From positions 22,061 to 86,060 of the forward strand of contig JAUCBJ010008939.1 in NCBI GenBank assembly GCA_032718475.1: a stretch of 64,000 nt of DNA. Direction: 5' to 3'. Positions 8,670-20,353 of this stretch are shown here, one piece after another (position 1 is the first letter of the stretch; each line of letters starts with the position of its first letter). A program made the position numbers and the translations under genes. The DNA is from Nemertoderma westbladi (Eukaryota > Xenacoelomorpha > Nemertodermatida > Nemertodermatidae). The notes under the pieces were generated by a model that was not told the origin of the DNA, did no database searches, and was given only the letters and a program-made list of their open reading frames with translations.

Positions 8670-10323
8670 AGCTGCTATACGAGTTTATCAATGTTATAAT
8701 GAGTTATAATTAGGCTAGCAAGCGTCGCCGCCTACCCCTCTCGGCCCCCGGACAGTGCAAGATCCTCAGCGCCGATATACCGTCGTTGCTGTGTTTTTCG
8801 CCAACGTAGTAGCTACACAACGACAATGATAACCGGCACGAGTCACTCCACTGTCCGTCCCAAGGGCGTAGATTTACTTCAGGTTCTTACTGCAGAGGTA
8901 GGGCTACTTTCACAACTGCGACTAGCTACTGTAAACACACTTTAGTAGCAACATTCACCTATAAACGCACAAATTCCACACAACTGTCACAAATTGTACA
9001 CATTCAGGCCATTTGTCCGTTAGTCAAGTGCCTTCCAGAATGCCACGTAGTTATTATGTATCCTTGGATACTATCCGTGTGCTATTTATTCCCTATACTA
9101 TTCAATGGGGCAAGCTTTCTATTGTTCTTTTAACTCACTTCTAATTCTAGCGTGGTTGTTGCTATGGTGACATTATGGATAGCTAGCGGTAGAATTAGGG
9201 TAATTCTCATGCATACAGATCTGGGATGCTATTTAATAGTAATTCTTTAATTGTCAATATTCCCCTTTATATATGATTTTATGAATTTTATCGGCTATTG
9301 ACTATATATTGGAGATTTTCGCACACTAATACACTTAATAGGGTGAATCTCCGCTCCCATGATCTATTAATTAATGGAATTTTGGGAATGTTAAAAATTG
9401 TGTAAAAATGACAATTTATTAAATTCATGAGAGGATATGAATTTAAATTTATTCCCGCAAATTTTATTATTTAATATTAAAATAGACACAATTTTATTCC
9501 AGAACATGTCTGGGGACTAGGATCCTTAATTTTATGAATTTTGTCATTTTAAGAGTATCGGTAAGTGCTACGATATCTTAATTGACTATAATTTCAAAAG
9601 ATCTAAATTTTGACAGATTTTGATTTATAGATTTTTACAAATATTAATTATATAATATTTAAGATGGGCACCGATTTATTCCAGAACTTGTCTGGGGACG
9701 TTAACCACTGATTCTAAATTTTGTCTTTCAAGTATATTGGTGGGTGCCGCGATATCTTAATCGACTAGAATTACAGATGGTCAAAGGGTTTAACAGATTT
9801 ATTTTGCGTTGTACGCTACTGTTAAAGGGACATCACGCTACTATATGTATTATTTAATATACGGTATGAGAGCAATATCGCACGAAGCAATGTCAGTGAG
9901 AAGAGGCAAGTCGTTTCCAAGGTCTACCCAGAGCTTGGTTTAGCCGAGACACGAGGATCTGAACTTTGCATTCCTAATACTCTGCCTACCAATAATACTT
10001 GAATATAGTAGGAGCTTTATTGTACTTTAATAAGTACGGACATTTCATCTTACTGTAGTCACGTATTTATAATATGATACGGACAGTAAGGAAAGAGAAA
10101 AATAATTATTTCTCGCCGTCGCACTAAATATATATATTATGAGTAATTAAGTAATAAGACTAATATATATATGGCACTAGTCTACTAAATAATCGCTAAA
10201 AATAACATTCTACTAAATAAAACTAAAGAAAACGATTATAATAATAAAATTACGTAATAATACATACATAAATATAAAAATAAAATATAAAATAATATAG
10301 TCACACACCCACTCCAGACGCTG
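8670..10323 (-). other. Non-coding spacer between integrase and extra ORF, copy A
   Basis: About 1.65 kb without a supported gene. The part nearest the extra ORF (8690-8960) is GC-richer; the rest is AT-rich. It contains an imperfect duplication at 9476-9806. The same spacer, recognisably related, occurs in copy B at 50157-50977 and 53957-54767. A promoter or splice acceptor for the extra ORF would be expected here; I cannot identify one by eye. Confidence 0.6.
9476..9806. repeat. Imperfect direct duplication in the spacer
   Basis: Two ~145-bp units about 185 bp apart share ttattccagaac, tgtctgggga, a run ending in ttttgtc, then gtgc, cgatatctta and gacta. The first is at about 9478-9625 and the second at about 9661-9806. 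Copy B has both units (about 53947-54080 and 54113-54255), so the duplication predates both insertions. Confidence 0.75.
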
Positions 10324-10725
10324 TTACTTTGGGGAGTCCCTAGATGTTTGTTGGATTAGGGAGGTGGTCGTGGGAAGAGTATCTTGCCTTCCATTGTTTC
10401 CGGAGAGTTCTCTGTCTCTTTCCAGTAAACATAAACGACCAACTGGGCGATTGAGTTGTTGTGTCTCGAACACAATTCCAGGTTTCTTAAAGTTACGTCG
10501 CATGACGACGAGTTCTACCGATCGCACTAAACCGTCATCTGAGATATGAGTCTCGATGATACGACCTGTCTGCCACCGCTTACGTGGAAGATCTGACTCC
10601 ACAATAAGGACCATGTCTCCGGCGCTGACGTTTTCTTGCTGCGCAAACCACTTAGTTCGAAGTTGTAGCGTAGGCAGATAATGTTTTTCGAAATGGTCAG
10701 CGAAACGACGGGATAACAACTGCAT
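10324..10725 (-). pseudogene. Integrase C-terminal region, copy A
   Basis: The frame continues that of the integrase ORF at 10774-11550 and matches the C-terminus of the intact pol in copy B. It includes the small beta-rich segment around AGDMVLIVESDLPRKRW, the usual C-terminal DNA-binding module of BEL integrases. It ends at the element's pol stop at 10324. Copy A carries a nonsense codon near 10774-10776, where copy B reads Gln, which separates this part from the catalytic core. Confidence 0.8.
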
Positions 10726-10773
10726 AAGTTGCCAAGTTTGCCGGCAGTATTCGTCTCCGTCCGTGATTTCTGA

Positions 10774-11550
10774 TCATGGGAGCATGGCTACAGGTTTCTT
10801 CAGTAGGAAGTGCGTGGGTGTTAGCGCTTCCAGGGAATCGGGTCTCGATGAGACTGGCATAAGCGGTCTCTCGTTGAGATAGGCGGCGATTTCCTCCATT
10901 AACGTCCGCAAAAGTTCGTCGGTGAGATACGCGCGGCATGGCACTATAAAGTGAAATGCGGTCTTCACGCTTCTGATTAATCTCTCCCAACTTCCTCCCC
11001 ACCAAGGGGCGTCGGCGGCGTTGAAGGTCCAGCTAGAAGCGGTTACCTTTAGCTGATCGTCCACCTGTCTTTGATTCCAATCTCTGACGTAAGCCTTGAT
11101 TTCATTGTTGGCACCAATGAAGTTCGTTCCTTTATCAGATCTCATTGTGTTACTAGTTCCAAAGCGAGTGATCTGTCGGCGTAAGCTCAATATGAAGCTA
11201 TTGGTAGATAAATCGTTCACCATATTGAGATGGATAGCTCTACAAGTCATACAGACAAAGATGACACACCATCTCTTGACTATAGTCCTAGCACGATATA
11301 CTTCAATAGGGCCAAATAAATCTACACCGGTATTTGTGAAGGGTGGTTCATAGAAGCTTACTCGTTCCCTAGGTAATTCTGCCTCTCGCTGTGTTAAAGG
11401 CCTACTGAATGCTTTCCTACATGGTATGCAGTTCCTAAGGACTTGGTTCAGAGCCCTACGGGGTTTATGAAAATAATAGCGAGTTCGAATTTCGCTAAGA
11501 ACTCGTTCTCTACCAGCATGGTAAAGCTTACTGTGAACATCTACAATCAT
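10774..11550 (-). pseudogene. Integrase zinc-binding and catalytic core, copy A
   Basis: The start codon is ATG only by chance; the frame belongs inside pol. His residues of HSKLYHAGRERV and Cys residues of CIPC form the H2C2 zinc module. Asp in TNTGVDLFGP, Asp in MRSDKGTNF and Glu in GGSWERLI are the D,D,E catalytic residues of a retroviral-type integrase. A TGA ends the frame early relative to copy B. Upstream, 11551-11709 stays in the same frame and carries no independent gene. Confidence 0.85.
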
Positions 11551-11709
11551 CTTGATTTATATTTCAAGATTTCTAATGAGTATGGGAAACTTAGTGTCAA
11601 AGGATAATGGAGCATTAGTTAGTCTTCCTCCAACGCGTATTAACCCATCTATCATTGTGCTAGAGAAACGATCCCTTAAGCGCATCTGTGAATTTCTCAA
11701 CAACAAGAA

Positions 11710-12885
11710 TTACTTATCGGAATCCTCATAGCATTGCAGGAGTCTCAGTATCTGCTTATTTGTTTCTTCATGCTCCTGGTATGTGATCCTTTCTTTAAGA
11801 AATCTGTCTGAGGTCTTGTATTTAGGAAGATCTTTAACAACATGGACCTGCGCGGATGTCAATGGAGCGGTATCACTAGCGCTCTTCGTCCTGGAGTAGT
11901 GATGATGAAAACAACGCTTTAAATAAACAATGGCCTTACAAAGCCGATTCCAGGAGCTATAGTGATGCATCGCTCTCTGCAGGAGAGGTGAGAGTCCTTG
12001 CGAGACATCTGGTGTTCCAGATTTCCAATCTCTCTCTCTGATTTCCACAACAGACTTATGTGTGGCTGGGGGTTTTGGTTCCAAGGCTTCGTCTCCGGAA
12101 ATATGTAGTACAGACAGATCTATCACGGGTTTAAATAACTTCGATTTACTCGCCCGGGTTTTAGGTTTGACTTTCTCCGCTCCCTTGGCTTGTCTAATTT
12201 CCGCCGTAGTAAGATGAGGAGGCCATTCATCCTCTTCCTTGCTTAGGAAGTCGGGTCCACCTAACCAGTCTGGAGTATCTATTAGTTCTTGTGGAGTTGC
12301 TCCCCTGGATGCGATGTCGGCTGGATTAATCGTCCCAGGGCAATGTCTCCATTGATCTACCTTCGTGCGACTAAGTATAATGGCTACTCTGTTAGTAACG
12401 AAGACGCTGAACTGACAGACTTCATTGGTTATATACTCCAACACGAGTAAAGCATCGGTCCAATAGACAGTTTTCTCCAGTGGATAGTCGATCTGTTCTG
12501 TTACATTCCGGCCGATGGCTGTAGCGTATAGAGCCGCCTTTAACTCCGCTCGAGGAACTTTCAACTTGTTGTTTATCAAGGCCTTAGAGGTAACCAAGGC
12601 GACCTTAATTCCATCCGGAGTTTCAACTCTCAGGTAGGCTACTATACCTATTCCCATATCGCTGGCGTCTCCAAACACATGGAGTTGATAGGAATACGTG
12701 GGGAGAACATGACCAAAATAAGAACGGGAAATAATAAAGTTCTCGATGGAAGGTAGAGAATCTTCCCATTTCATCCACTTCTTTAATAGTTCTCCCTTAA
12801 GTGGATCGTCCCATGAGTGGTTTTCAAGCCACATTTGTTGTACTAAACTCCGAGCAATCAATATAACTGGGCTAATAAATCCCAA
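11710..12885 (-). pseudogene. RNase H and connection region (Peptidase_A17 family), copy A
   Basis: The N-terminal part contains FGDASDMG, then ELKAAL and TDALLVLEYI, the acidic RNase H residues in the BEL/Pao arrangement. The rest is the long connector leading to integrase. The frame ends at a TAA where copy B has a Tyr codon, so it is a nonsense mutation. About 57 bases present in copy B are missing at the upstream edge (about 12950), which adds a frameshift from the RT core. Confidence 0.85.
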
Positions 12886-12953
12886 TGGATCGAAATAAGT
12901 GCTCAGGATACTTAAACAAATCCGTTAGGTACGAACTGGATTATCTCGCGGTT

Positions 12954-13514
12954 TTAGTTGGAAAAACAGGATATAAGGTCTAGATCTTTAGCTCCTCGGT
13001 CTTCTACCGGGATCGATTCCAGAAATTCACGGGAGTTACTTGTGAATTTAGTTAATCTAAATCCACCTCTTTTCAAACACTCTACCGTTCCTTTGGCGAC
13101 ATCAATGACTTCTTCCACCGATGGGAGTGACTTTAAATTGTCGTCCATGTATATATCCCGTTTGATGTTGTCTATAACTTCTTTGGAGAAGGCGTCTCGG
13201 TTGTCATCAGCAGTGGTGCGCACTACTGAGCAGGCGTTTGAAGGGCTCGAGATGATCCCAAAAGCCTGGATGGTCATCCATTAATCCACCGGTTTCTGGT
13301 TGAGGTCTCCTTCAGGCCACCACAGAAATCGTAGGCTGTCGCGATCCCTTTCCAGCGCCTTAACTTGTAAGAACATGCCTTCTATATCTGAGGCGAAAGC
13401 AATTGAATATTGTCTTAATCTAATAGAGTATTCCCAACAAGGATTGGAGTAAGTTGGGTCCCGGCAATAACTCGGAGTTAAGGGATTGGCCCATGTAGAG
13501 AGCGGAACCGTCAA
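12954..13514 (-). pseudogene. Reverse transcriptase core, copy A
   Basis: Two in-frame pieces (13281-13514 and 12954-13277) are separated by one TAA where copy B has a Tyr codon. They contain ASDIEGMFLQV, whose Asp is the first catalytic residue, and IYMDDNL, the catalytic box with the last two Asp. SSPSNACSVVR lies between them. The downstream end is cut by the ~57-bp deletion. Confidence 0.85.
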
Positions 13515-14187
13515 ATACTACCCGGACTTCGTTGGGTTTACCGGGTTTGGGAACGTAATGATGTGTCAAATAGTACGTTCTCTCAGTTATGGGTGTTCTT
13601 TCCGGTACTCGCTCCGCGTATCCCTTGTCAATGAATTTCTTCAACTGGGTCTTGTACATTTCCTTAGCTGAAGTATTTGCCGTAAGGCGTCGATGTAGTT
13701 GCGCAATTATCTTCTCTGCCAAGGGTCGGGTGTTTATAAAATTGGGTTCTCGCCGTCGGAAAGGCAGACCAATCTCATACCTACCTTGATCTTTAAGAAA
13801 ATGTGTAGTCGTCTCCTGTATCTGCTTGGCTCTTTCTTCTTCTACCGATAGGGCCTTATCATAGGAATTGGGCTCTACAGCCTCTTGAGTAAAGAATCGT
13901 ACGGCGTGTTCATCGCGAACCTTCACGTTGTAACGGTCTATTACTTCATTTAGTTCGTCGTTGTAATCGACTAGTCCCGCTGGATGGACGAGGTGACAAA
14001 GGTTCACTTGGTTTTGCCAAGTTTCACTTTCTGTAAGGAGGTCGATGGTATTCTCCTCGTCGAATAGTTGATGAATATTGTCATTATCTGAGGAGTGTGG
14101 TGTTCCCTCAGGTGAGTCATCTCCCTCACGGGTTTCCCCTTCCCATTCACTCACATGGTAGACTTGCTCCTTTGGTAGCCTTTCCAT
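13420..14187 (-). pseudogene. Linker and N-terminal RT fingers, copy A
   Basis: This frame covers the acidic linker after protease and the N-terminal RT region, including the conserved HHYVPKPGKP and VRVVFDGSA stretches. A frameshift near 13430 separates it from the RT core. Another near 14195 separates it from protease, where copy A lacks a few bases found in copy B. Confidence 0.8.
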
Positions 14188-14194
14188 GAGTGTC

Positions 14195-14872
14195 CTACGG
14201 GAGGGACCAGTACCAACCTACTCTAGTTCTTCCCACATAAGTTTGCAGTGGTCGCGGTTGAGTAGGCCGTTTCTCTAATGTCTCCAGCGCCTCATGCGCA
14301 TTTTGGCCGATGAGTATTTGTACCCCAGGGTCTTCTGTGTTGAATCTAGGTATGTCATACTGCTGGGTGAAATCGTCTTCATCCCAGTTATAAGGTTCCA
14401 CTTGGCTGGTAGCGAAGTTCTTTATCGCCACCATTTTTACTGACCTTATACTGTGTTCTCCTAGTTCATCCTGGGGGGTGGACAACGCGCCTACATAGTA
14501 GTCTGTAGCTACGGTAGATTTCCAAACCTGCATAATTCCTGAAAGGTTGAACTTAGTTCGGAACTTGGGTTGTCCAGCAAAGATATCTTCGGCTAGTTCT
14601 TTGTCGATGAATGTTCCTGTGCTGCCGGAGTCGAGAAGGGCGTTCACTATATAACTCTTGCTTAACCCGTGGACTCTCAACTGCACTACGGGAAATTCTC
14701 GGATTCCTACGTTGGAAGTTGGCACTTTCCAAGATGGTTGTCGGTCTGGAATAGTTAGGGGGAGCTCACTCTCAGTTTCTGTCTCATACATAAGTGCTCG
14801 ATACACTGCGGTGTTTATTAGATAACAGGATTCGTTTTCGTCAGAGAATTCATCCGTGTAGAATCCTTCCAT
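14195..14872 (-). pseudogene. Aspartic protease, copy A
   Basis: The segment around LLDSGSTGTFID holds the Asp-Ser-Gly active site of a retroviral-type aspartic protease, followed by the usual hydrophobic strands. The upstream boundary is damaged: about 26 bases present in copy B are missing near 14878, shifting the frame from the zinc-knuckle region. Confidence 0.82.
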
Positions 14873-16209
14873 CTCAGTTGGACATGTAGTTCAGACTCAC
14901 TTACCTGACTCGGGCTGTTTCTTTCAAATTCGGTGTGCAACAAAATATGATGTTTCGCGCCGCACTTCGCACACCTTGCGTCGGAGTAACAGGTTCGCCG
15001 TTGGTGTCCTTGTCTGAGACAATTATAACACAACCGCTTATCCCACATGACTTCGCGTCTATCTTTTAGGGATTTCTTTAAGAATTCCTCGCACACACTT
15101 AAACGATGGGGCCCGTCACACAACGCACATTTTGGTTTGATGTTACTTACTTTACCTTGGTTAATGTTGTGCACACTCGTTTTTTCTTCGGGTTTTCTTC
15201 CATGAACTCTCTTAGGAGACGTGGGAGGAGTTTTTGTTGTCTGTTCTCTCCTATCATTGGTTCGAGACTTAAATTTACTTACGTCTTTTGGTGCTTTGTT
15301 GACATAGTAAGATCTTTCAGTGTCTCTCCCATTGCTCTCCTCTTGAGAGGTTTGGCTTTCGCCATCGTCCGTATAACACACTGGTGTTACCTTTCTCCTA
15401 GAGATGGGTTTCTCACTTACCTTATTTTCCGGTGTCTTCTCTCTGGACTGCTTTAGGAGTTGTAATCTTACCTCTCCATCTAAGAAAGACATGAGATCAG
15501 CCATGGTAGGGTCTCTTTGTTGCTGGTCCATCATATAGAGCACTTTCTTGTCCCAGCGAGTACCTACTCCACCCTTGGGCAAAGTAGAGGCTACGGCTCC
15601 AATAACCATGGAACTCTGATATTCATGAGACTTACCTAACCAATCTAGTTGTCTACAGATCTCCTGAATCTCATCGGAAAACTCTATAATCCCGCTGCTA
15701 AGGAACTTTCGGGGTGCTACCAATTTGGCATACAAATACCTAGCTATGTTTGTCCTATTACCATACCTGATGTTTAGTGTATTCCAAACTTGTCTTAATC
15801 CATCTGGGTGTCCAATAAACTTTAACGCCATTAACTTGGGAGGTCCTTCCAAACACTCGATGAGGAATCTAAGTTTCTCTCCGTTAGAAAGTACAGAGTT
15901 CTGTATGTTATCTTTATAATATTCATTAAAAGGTAACCATTTCATCTCATCTCCATTGAACTTGACGATTTCTCCCACCTTTACCGCTTGACGGGCTTCG
16001 GTTCTAGCCATTTGACGCGTAAAACTTTCTTGGGCCATCGTGTTATTTAATATCGAGTTATCGGTATATAAATTTCTCGGATTATGATCAGGTCTATATG
16101 GAATATCATTGTCAACAGGTTTATAATTACCCTTAATAGGGTTTACTATAGGAGTTTCTACTTCACTAGCAGTATAGATGCGTGTAGGTTCCATCCACAC
16201 CTTGCGCAT
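14818..16209 (-). pseudogene. Gag C-terminal half with zinc knuckles, copy A
   Basis: Begins with the DUF1759-like capsid region (around FNGDEMKWLPFNEYYKDNI). It then runs through a basic linker to Cys/His knuckles: CALCDGPHRLSVC, CYNCLRQGHQRRTC and CAKCGAKHHILLH. These bind element RNA. The frame differs from that of the N-terminal gag ORF because copy A has four extra bases (a duplicated tcca) near 16192 that copy B lacks. Confidence 0.85.
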
Positions 16210-18430
16210 GAAATACTTCAGACCTAACAGGTTGACACATTGTTACAGGGGGTGGTGGTATACCCCTTTGTGTGTTGACCAATTTATCGCGTTCTAACGC
16301 GATACTCTGCTGCACTTCTTGCAACTCTAACCTACTTTCCCTTACTGTTCCCTTAAACTGTTGAACAGTCTCCTGCATCTGCCCAAGCAGGAGATCCATC
16401 CCCCGCCGTCTCTCATCCACCCACTCAACCGCCGAAGCGGGAGCCGCCAACATAGTAGCGGGTAGACGAGGGACGACGGGCGACAAATCTTTAATGTCTC
16501 GCTCGGCGTCCAGGACATGAATGGTCTCAGGGTCTGTTTTACTGGGCACAGGTAATTTAGTACTGTGCAAAGGGAATTTAGAGGTAGGATCTGGAAGTAC
16601 AGGTGTCTCTATCACCGAAGTGGTGGCTTCGAGAACAGACCTAATTATTTCAGGCTCATCTACTATAGTAGGGAGTCTTTCTACTCTAATAATTTGGTCT
16701 GTGGGTTCTGTATTACCTAAGTCTGTGCTAGCTAGTTGCCGTCTCACAGCTGGGGGCAAATTAGGCAATTTCTGACGGTGGGGCGTTCTTCTACGCCTAC
16801 TGGAACGAGATCTATTTCCTCCACCTTCAGGATCTGTGGTATCGCCTTCATCAGATGATGTAAATCCCTGTCTTTTGGGAGTAGATTTACTTATAATCTG
16901 CCACTGACTAGCTGTTCTCTGTTTATCAATGTAGTCTTGCTTCTCTTGAAGATTTTCCAACTCTAGTTGGGCGGTCTCTTCAGACACCCTTCGTTCTGCT
17001 TCTGCCACTGCTACCTTTCTTTCCGCTTCTGCCGTCTTTCTTTCCGCTTCTGCCGCTGCCATCGCCGCTTTTCTTTCCACTTCTGCCACTGCCATCGCCG
17101 CTTTTCTTTCCACTTCTGCCTCTGCCACTGCCGCTTTTCTTTCCACTTCTGCCGCTTTTCTTTCCGCTTCTGCCTCTGCCACTGCCGCTTTTCTTTCCAC
17201 TTCTGCCGCTTTTCTTTCTGCTTCTGCCTCTGCCGCTGCCGCTGCTGCTGTCTTTCTGTCTTCTATACGTTTTTTCTTTACTTGTTCTTCTTGAACCCTA
17301 GTGATGCGGATGCTTTCATCAAATTTAGCTTGGTTTGCAGCTAACATTTCCGCATCTATTGCGTCCAACACCAACTTGGCTCCTTCACTATTAGGGCGAA
17401 GTCCAGCTAACCGTCTCCTTAACTCTTCGTCACCTATAAATCGCTGATAGTCTGACAGATAGATGTCAATGGCGTCCTTCTTCTGAGGTTTCTCTGATGT
17501 CGCTTCGCTTTCCACCTGAGAAAAGGTAGCGTCTGTTGATTCTCCATGGGTTGAGCGTTCATCCAGCTGAAATTTCCACTGGGCCGTTCCTTGAACTTTG
17601 AGATCCACTCGCTGGAACCAAGTCTTCACGGCAACTTGTAACGACGTGTCTTGGCTTCTTTTCGACGCTTCCTCGAAGGCGGAAAGAATTAGTCTGATCC
17701 GCATAACTCGTTCGCGAACTTGATAAAGCAGCTCTCCCTGCTCTTGAGGTCCTTGGGGTTGTTGAAACAGTTGTTCCTCTAATCGCTCCAGAGAGCTGAA
17801 GAATCTATGTACATATCCTGCTGCCGACCTCTTCCACACAGCCAGATCTCTAGTGTCCATTAACACTCCCATCCTGTATAAATCTTCCCAGGCAGCTTCC
17901 GATAAGTTAAACGGGAGTCTGGGTCCGGGGAAATTCCATTGCGTCTCGACAATAGACTTCAGTTCCTCCTTCGTGTATCCCGCATAACTGTCTTTGGTCG
18001 ATCGCTTGCTTCTCGCCCAATCCATTTGATGTTCCTCCACCGCAATCAATACTCTAGTGAGTACGGCTTCCGGAAGAATGAGAAGTGGATCAGAATAAAC
18101 CGCTTCTGCCATCTTTGCTCCGCGCTCGGGTGTCAGCTCTACAGTATCTGAACTACTGGAGCTATCGGGCCGCTGAGAAATAAGTTCTCGGCTCGAGTGT
18201 TGCTGCTGTTTAACAGCTGCCTCTTGGTCCCGCTTAACTTGAGCCCGAGTGCCTATGATAGACCTACTGTGTTTGACTAGCCTAGGGTCTGATACTACTA
18301 CTGGAGGGATGACTTTTCTTACAGTAGGATGGGAGTTGAACTTCGGTCTCAAACGTTCCACACTCCTATCTGGGTCACAGATGGTTGTATCTAGGAGACT
18401 ATCTGACAGGTTTTGCTTTGGGTCAGCCAT
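16166..18430 (-). pseudogene. Gag N-terminal part, copy A (754 codons, open)
   Basis: An ATG-initiated frame that is intact up to the 4-bp frameshift near 16192. The N-terminal ~300 residues include a Trp-rich, mostly helical region. Codons ~390-470 are Ala/Glu/Arg/Lys repeats (AEAERKAA-type units) forming a predicted long charged helix. Beyond this come a Pro-rich linker and a second helical segment. Copy B has a shorter Ala-rich repeat here, so this tract varies in length. The start is supported by homology to copy B at 62802. Confidence 0.8.
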
Positions 18431-20353
18431 GTTAGTTTGTACAGTTGAATGCCTACTGCTAGAACTACAGTTAAAGCAAGTCTAGTAATTCAGTATCAAC
18501 TAAAAGCCTAGTAATTAATTACCGATATCGTTACTCAGTGTAACGTGATACATATACAATATATTAAAATACCAGTATACACTTATAGTATAAGTATTAT
18601 TACAGACTAGAGTTTGTCACAAAAATACCGGTATATAATTCAGCGTAAATATATATAAATATATAATAAGCCTACCGTGAATACCGGTATACAGTTTACA
18701 CTTATAGTATATATAAGTATAATTATAGACTAAATTAATTACAGAATACCGGTATATGATTTCAGCATAAGTTTATAGAAATAAATATAATAAGCCTATC
18801 GTAAATACCGGTATATCAATTATTTTAGAATAATTGAATTTCTGAAATTTTGGGTTACTTGGTTACTTTACGTTACTTTATTACCATTATTTAAGCAGTA
18901 GTCCAACTGATATTAAGACCTAATTGATGGATGACAGGCCTACTATTTATAAATCAGTTTAAGTTGATTTATTATATATATATATACCCGTATAATGGGA
19001 TTTGACAATATTTGAAACAAATGTTATTGTTTCTGGTTAATGGAGTCACTACACAGAAGCTAACGCTCTCAGTGGAGTGCTACCTGTTGGACACTAAAAC
19101 AAATAATTCTAATTTACTAAGTTACTTATTACTACTAATTACGTACAATGTTACAGACAGGGTGAGATTACGATCTCTAAATAAACAATAACAAATTACA
19201 CGTACAAAATTTAGGGTAATTTTACAGGGAATCTACAAACCAGTCTAACAAGGTGTTAGATTTCTGGTTATTACAAACGAACAGGAAACTACGGTATTTG
19301 AAAATAATTAAGCAGTAGTAAATACACTGTGTTGTCCAGATAAGAAAATACTACCGTCTGACGACTTATAGCCTTTTTGCTTTACAGCACTATAAGTACT
19401 ACGTTATGTACCCGGAGTGTCCTTACCTAGAAGTTAATTACCGCAGCCTACCAGAGCTAACGTGCCTATTAACCACTTTACAACACAAATATACTGTCCA
19501 CAAACTAATTACCTTCGGAAAGTATTGTACACTAAACCCTAAATTAGGTACAAGTACTTATATAGCAAATAACCAGCAGTTAAATATACTTGAACAGCTA
19601 AAAGAACCACGGCATCTGCTGGAGTGACTAGCACATAAAATCACCAGTCTTTACCTACACCAAGCAGCCCTGATGTAATACCGGGGTTAATTTAACTATA
19701 ACGGTATGTATAACAAGCACAATTACTGTAGGAATAAACTGGGGGAGTTTGATGGTTGCGAATACTTGCATAAACTCTGAATAATAAATATTGCGCTACC
19801 CGTACAGACTACACAAACAAAATACAGACCAAACGCTGACAGACTACTATCAAGCCTAAATAAACTACAGTATATGCAGACTCCGAAATGGTTAGTCATA
19901 TTGCGTTCTAACCGAGTAGTACGACTTATTCTTTCGGGGGGATTTACCTTACAACTCAAGATGCCCCTACTTTCCTAACTAGTACTTTATCAGACATACA
20001 CTCTACATACACTGCAATCTCTTCAGACCTAACAACAGCCAGACAACAATCCAGCCTACAAATTATCTATAGAATCTGAGCAGGCTTACACGCCCTCTGC
20101 TCAATATTAACTTACAGATAAATAAAACTGACAGAAATAAGTAAAATCTCAATAAAAAACCAGGGCTGCAGTCCCTGATCAAATATCAAGACCTACCGGT
20201 ATATAATTATAAAAATCGAATAATACTGATGTACCTGTACTGCTGTAAGTACCGGTTCGGTTGGTTAGGTAGTTAGGCCTACTGATTACAGGTCGACTGG
20301 TAGTTTTCGACTTTATTGCCTACGTTGCAATAAAGAAAAGCTATAACTGTTAT
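18431..20353 (-). other. Leader between 5' LTR and gag, copy A
   Basis: About 1.9 kb without a supported gene, very AT-rich near gag. It includes an imperfect duplication at 18560-18835. The bases next to the LTR on the minus strand read ATAACAGTTATAGC; there is no TGG right at the LTR edge, so I cannot name the primer tRNA. The homologous leader of copy B starts at 62803. Confidence 0.6.
18560..18835. repeat. Imperfect tandem duplication with accggtata motifs
   Basis: Two ~135-bp units share the string cttatagtat...tataagta, then a tract ending in taccggtata and ataataagcctacc/atc. The palindromic taccggta recurs five times. Copy B has the same pair at about 62935-63195. Confidence 0.65.

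Noticed and set aside
16967-17344. Cys/Phe/Arg-rich ORFs (also at 61459-61785)
   Set aside because: Antisense of the Ala/Glu/Arg repeat tract in gag.
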